From Nitrobacter winogradskyi (GTDB lineage: Bacteria > Pseudomonadota > Alphaproteobacteria > Rhizobiales > Xanthobacteraceae): a stretch of DNA of 64,000 nt. This document shows positions 63,593 to 64,000 of the stretch, in pieces. The stretch is taken from positions 1 through 64,000 of the forward strand of contig NZ_BJNF01000025.1 in the NCBI RefSeq assembly GCF_006539545.1, read 5' to 3'. The translations under genes were made by a program, and so were the position numbers. A model generated the notes under the pieces. That model was given only the letters and a program-made list of their open reading frames with translations. It ran no database searches and had not been told where the DNA came from. Each line of letters begins with the position of its first letter. The stretch's first letter is position 1.

Positions 63593-64000
63593 TTACTCGG
63601 TCCCGCTTGCGAACTGCTCGTCCAGTGCGTAGCCCGCGCCGCGCACCGTGCGGATCGGATCCAGCTCGCCGTCGGGATTGAGCAGCTTGCGCAGCCGACC
63701 GATGTGAACGTCGACGGTACGCTCGTCGATGTAGACATCGCGGCCCCAGACGCTGTCGAGCAATTGCTCGCGGCTGAACACCCGGCCGGGATGTTCGAGA
63801 AAAAACTCCAGCAACCGATACTCGGTCGGGCCAAGATCGATCGGGCGGCCGGAGCGCACGACGCGGTGCCTGTCGCGGTCGAGTTCTATGTCGCCAAAAC
63901 TCAGGACCGACGCCAGTCGCGCCGGGCTCGCGCGCCGCAGCAGGCTTTTCACCCTCGCCAGGAGCTCCGGCACCGAGAACGGCTTGACCACGTAGTCGTC
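63593..64000 (-). CDS. phoB: Phosphate regulon response regulator PhoB, C-terminal part (runs off the window)
   Basis: Only the last ~135 residues lie in the window; the N-terminal receiver is cut off by the window end. The first visible residues are DDYVVKPFSVPELLARVKSL, the end of the receiver with the conserved Lys. The winged-helix domain follows: LGPTEYRLLEFFLEHPGRVF and EQLLDSVWGRDVYIDERTVD, then HIGRLRKLLNPDGELDPIRT. The residues match PhoB rather than other OmpR-type regulators. A GTG inside the receiver is not a real start. Confidence 0.9.
   Translation of the reverse strand, partial: DDYVVKPFSVPELLARVKSLLRRASPARLASVLSFGDIELDRDRHRVVRSGRPIDLGPTEYRLLEFFLEHPGRVFSREQLLDSVWGRDVYIDERTVDVHIGRLRKLLNPDGELDPIRTVRGAGYALDEQFASGTE

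Overview
The window is about 64 kb of GC-rich chromosome from an alphaproteobacterium of the order Hyphomicrobiales, most likely the Bradyrhizobium / Nitrobacter / Rhodopseudomonas / Afipia group. The evidence is the CtrA, ChpT and GcrA cell-cycle regulators, an EipA (DUF1134) envelope protein, an HWE-family kinase, an NnrS protein, and many copies of an intergenic repeat (core TTTGACGCGTTTTCTTCACG) that I associate with this group. The genus cannot be fixed from the sequence alone.

Region by region. (1) 0.3-9.3 kb: signalling and housekeeping genes: a membrane cNMP-binding protein translationally coupled to a stand-alone DUF6537 protein, an HWE kinase, a small PepSY-like exported protein, NnrS, a single-domain response regulator, a Crp/Fnr regulator, TypA/BipA and a CbbY-like HAD phosphatase. 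(2) 9.3-37.2 kb: a large surface-glycan and secretion region. It holds a GT4, two big GT2 enzymes with accessory modules, dTDP-rhamnose synthesis (rmlDC, rmlAB), UDP-glucose dehydrogenase, a GT92-like enzyme, two WbsX/GH99-like proteins, another GT2, two methyltransferase-like proteins, and a minus-strand type I secretion operon (degenerate-C39 ABC transporter, HlyD adaptor, Sel1-repeat protein) next to an RTX calcium-binding protein with an unusual internal Gly/Asp/Arg/His/Trp tandem repeat. No Wzx/Wzy/initiating transferase or TolC is visible, so those must be elsewhere. (3) 37.6-43.3 kb: an orphan ParA-type ATPase, a small HTH/coiled-coil protein, a PAS-containing chemoreceptor, a secreted protein of unknown function and a tRNA-Ile(CAU). 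(4) 43.7-56.4 kb: flagellar export genes flhA, fliJ and fliI; ctrA; the chemotaxis operon cheA-W-Y-B-R; and chpT. (5) 56.6-64 kb: cysQ-like phosphatase, a YHS-domain protein, eipA, a membrane-anchored coiled-coil protein, argD-argF, gcrA and the C-terminal part of phoB.

How they fit together. The second half is a cell-cycle and motility neighbourhood. ChpT passes phosphate to CtrA. CtrA classically drives flagellar genes and, in Brucella, eipA. GcrA acts with CcrM methylation at GANTC sites, and two GANTC sites lie in the ctrA promoter. The glycan/secretion region looks like one functional unit: nucleotide-sugar supply, glycosyltransferases sharing a probable beta-sandwich module, and a dedicated type I exporter with a plausible RTX cargo. 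That unit is the best candidate for an undescribed system: a type I-secreted, possibly glycan-associated calcium-binding surface protein.

The non-coding DNA is rich in dispersed repeats, some touching or overlapping gene ends. There are also three local tandem-repeat clusters (upstream of typA, argD and eipA), two of which could be remnants of insertion-sequence ends. No complete insertion sequence, prophage, CRISPR array or rRNA operon was seen.
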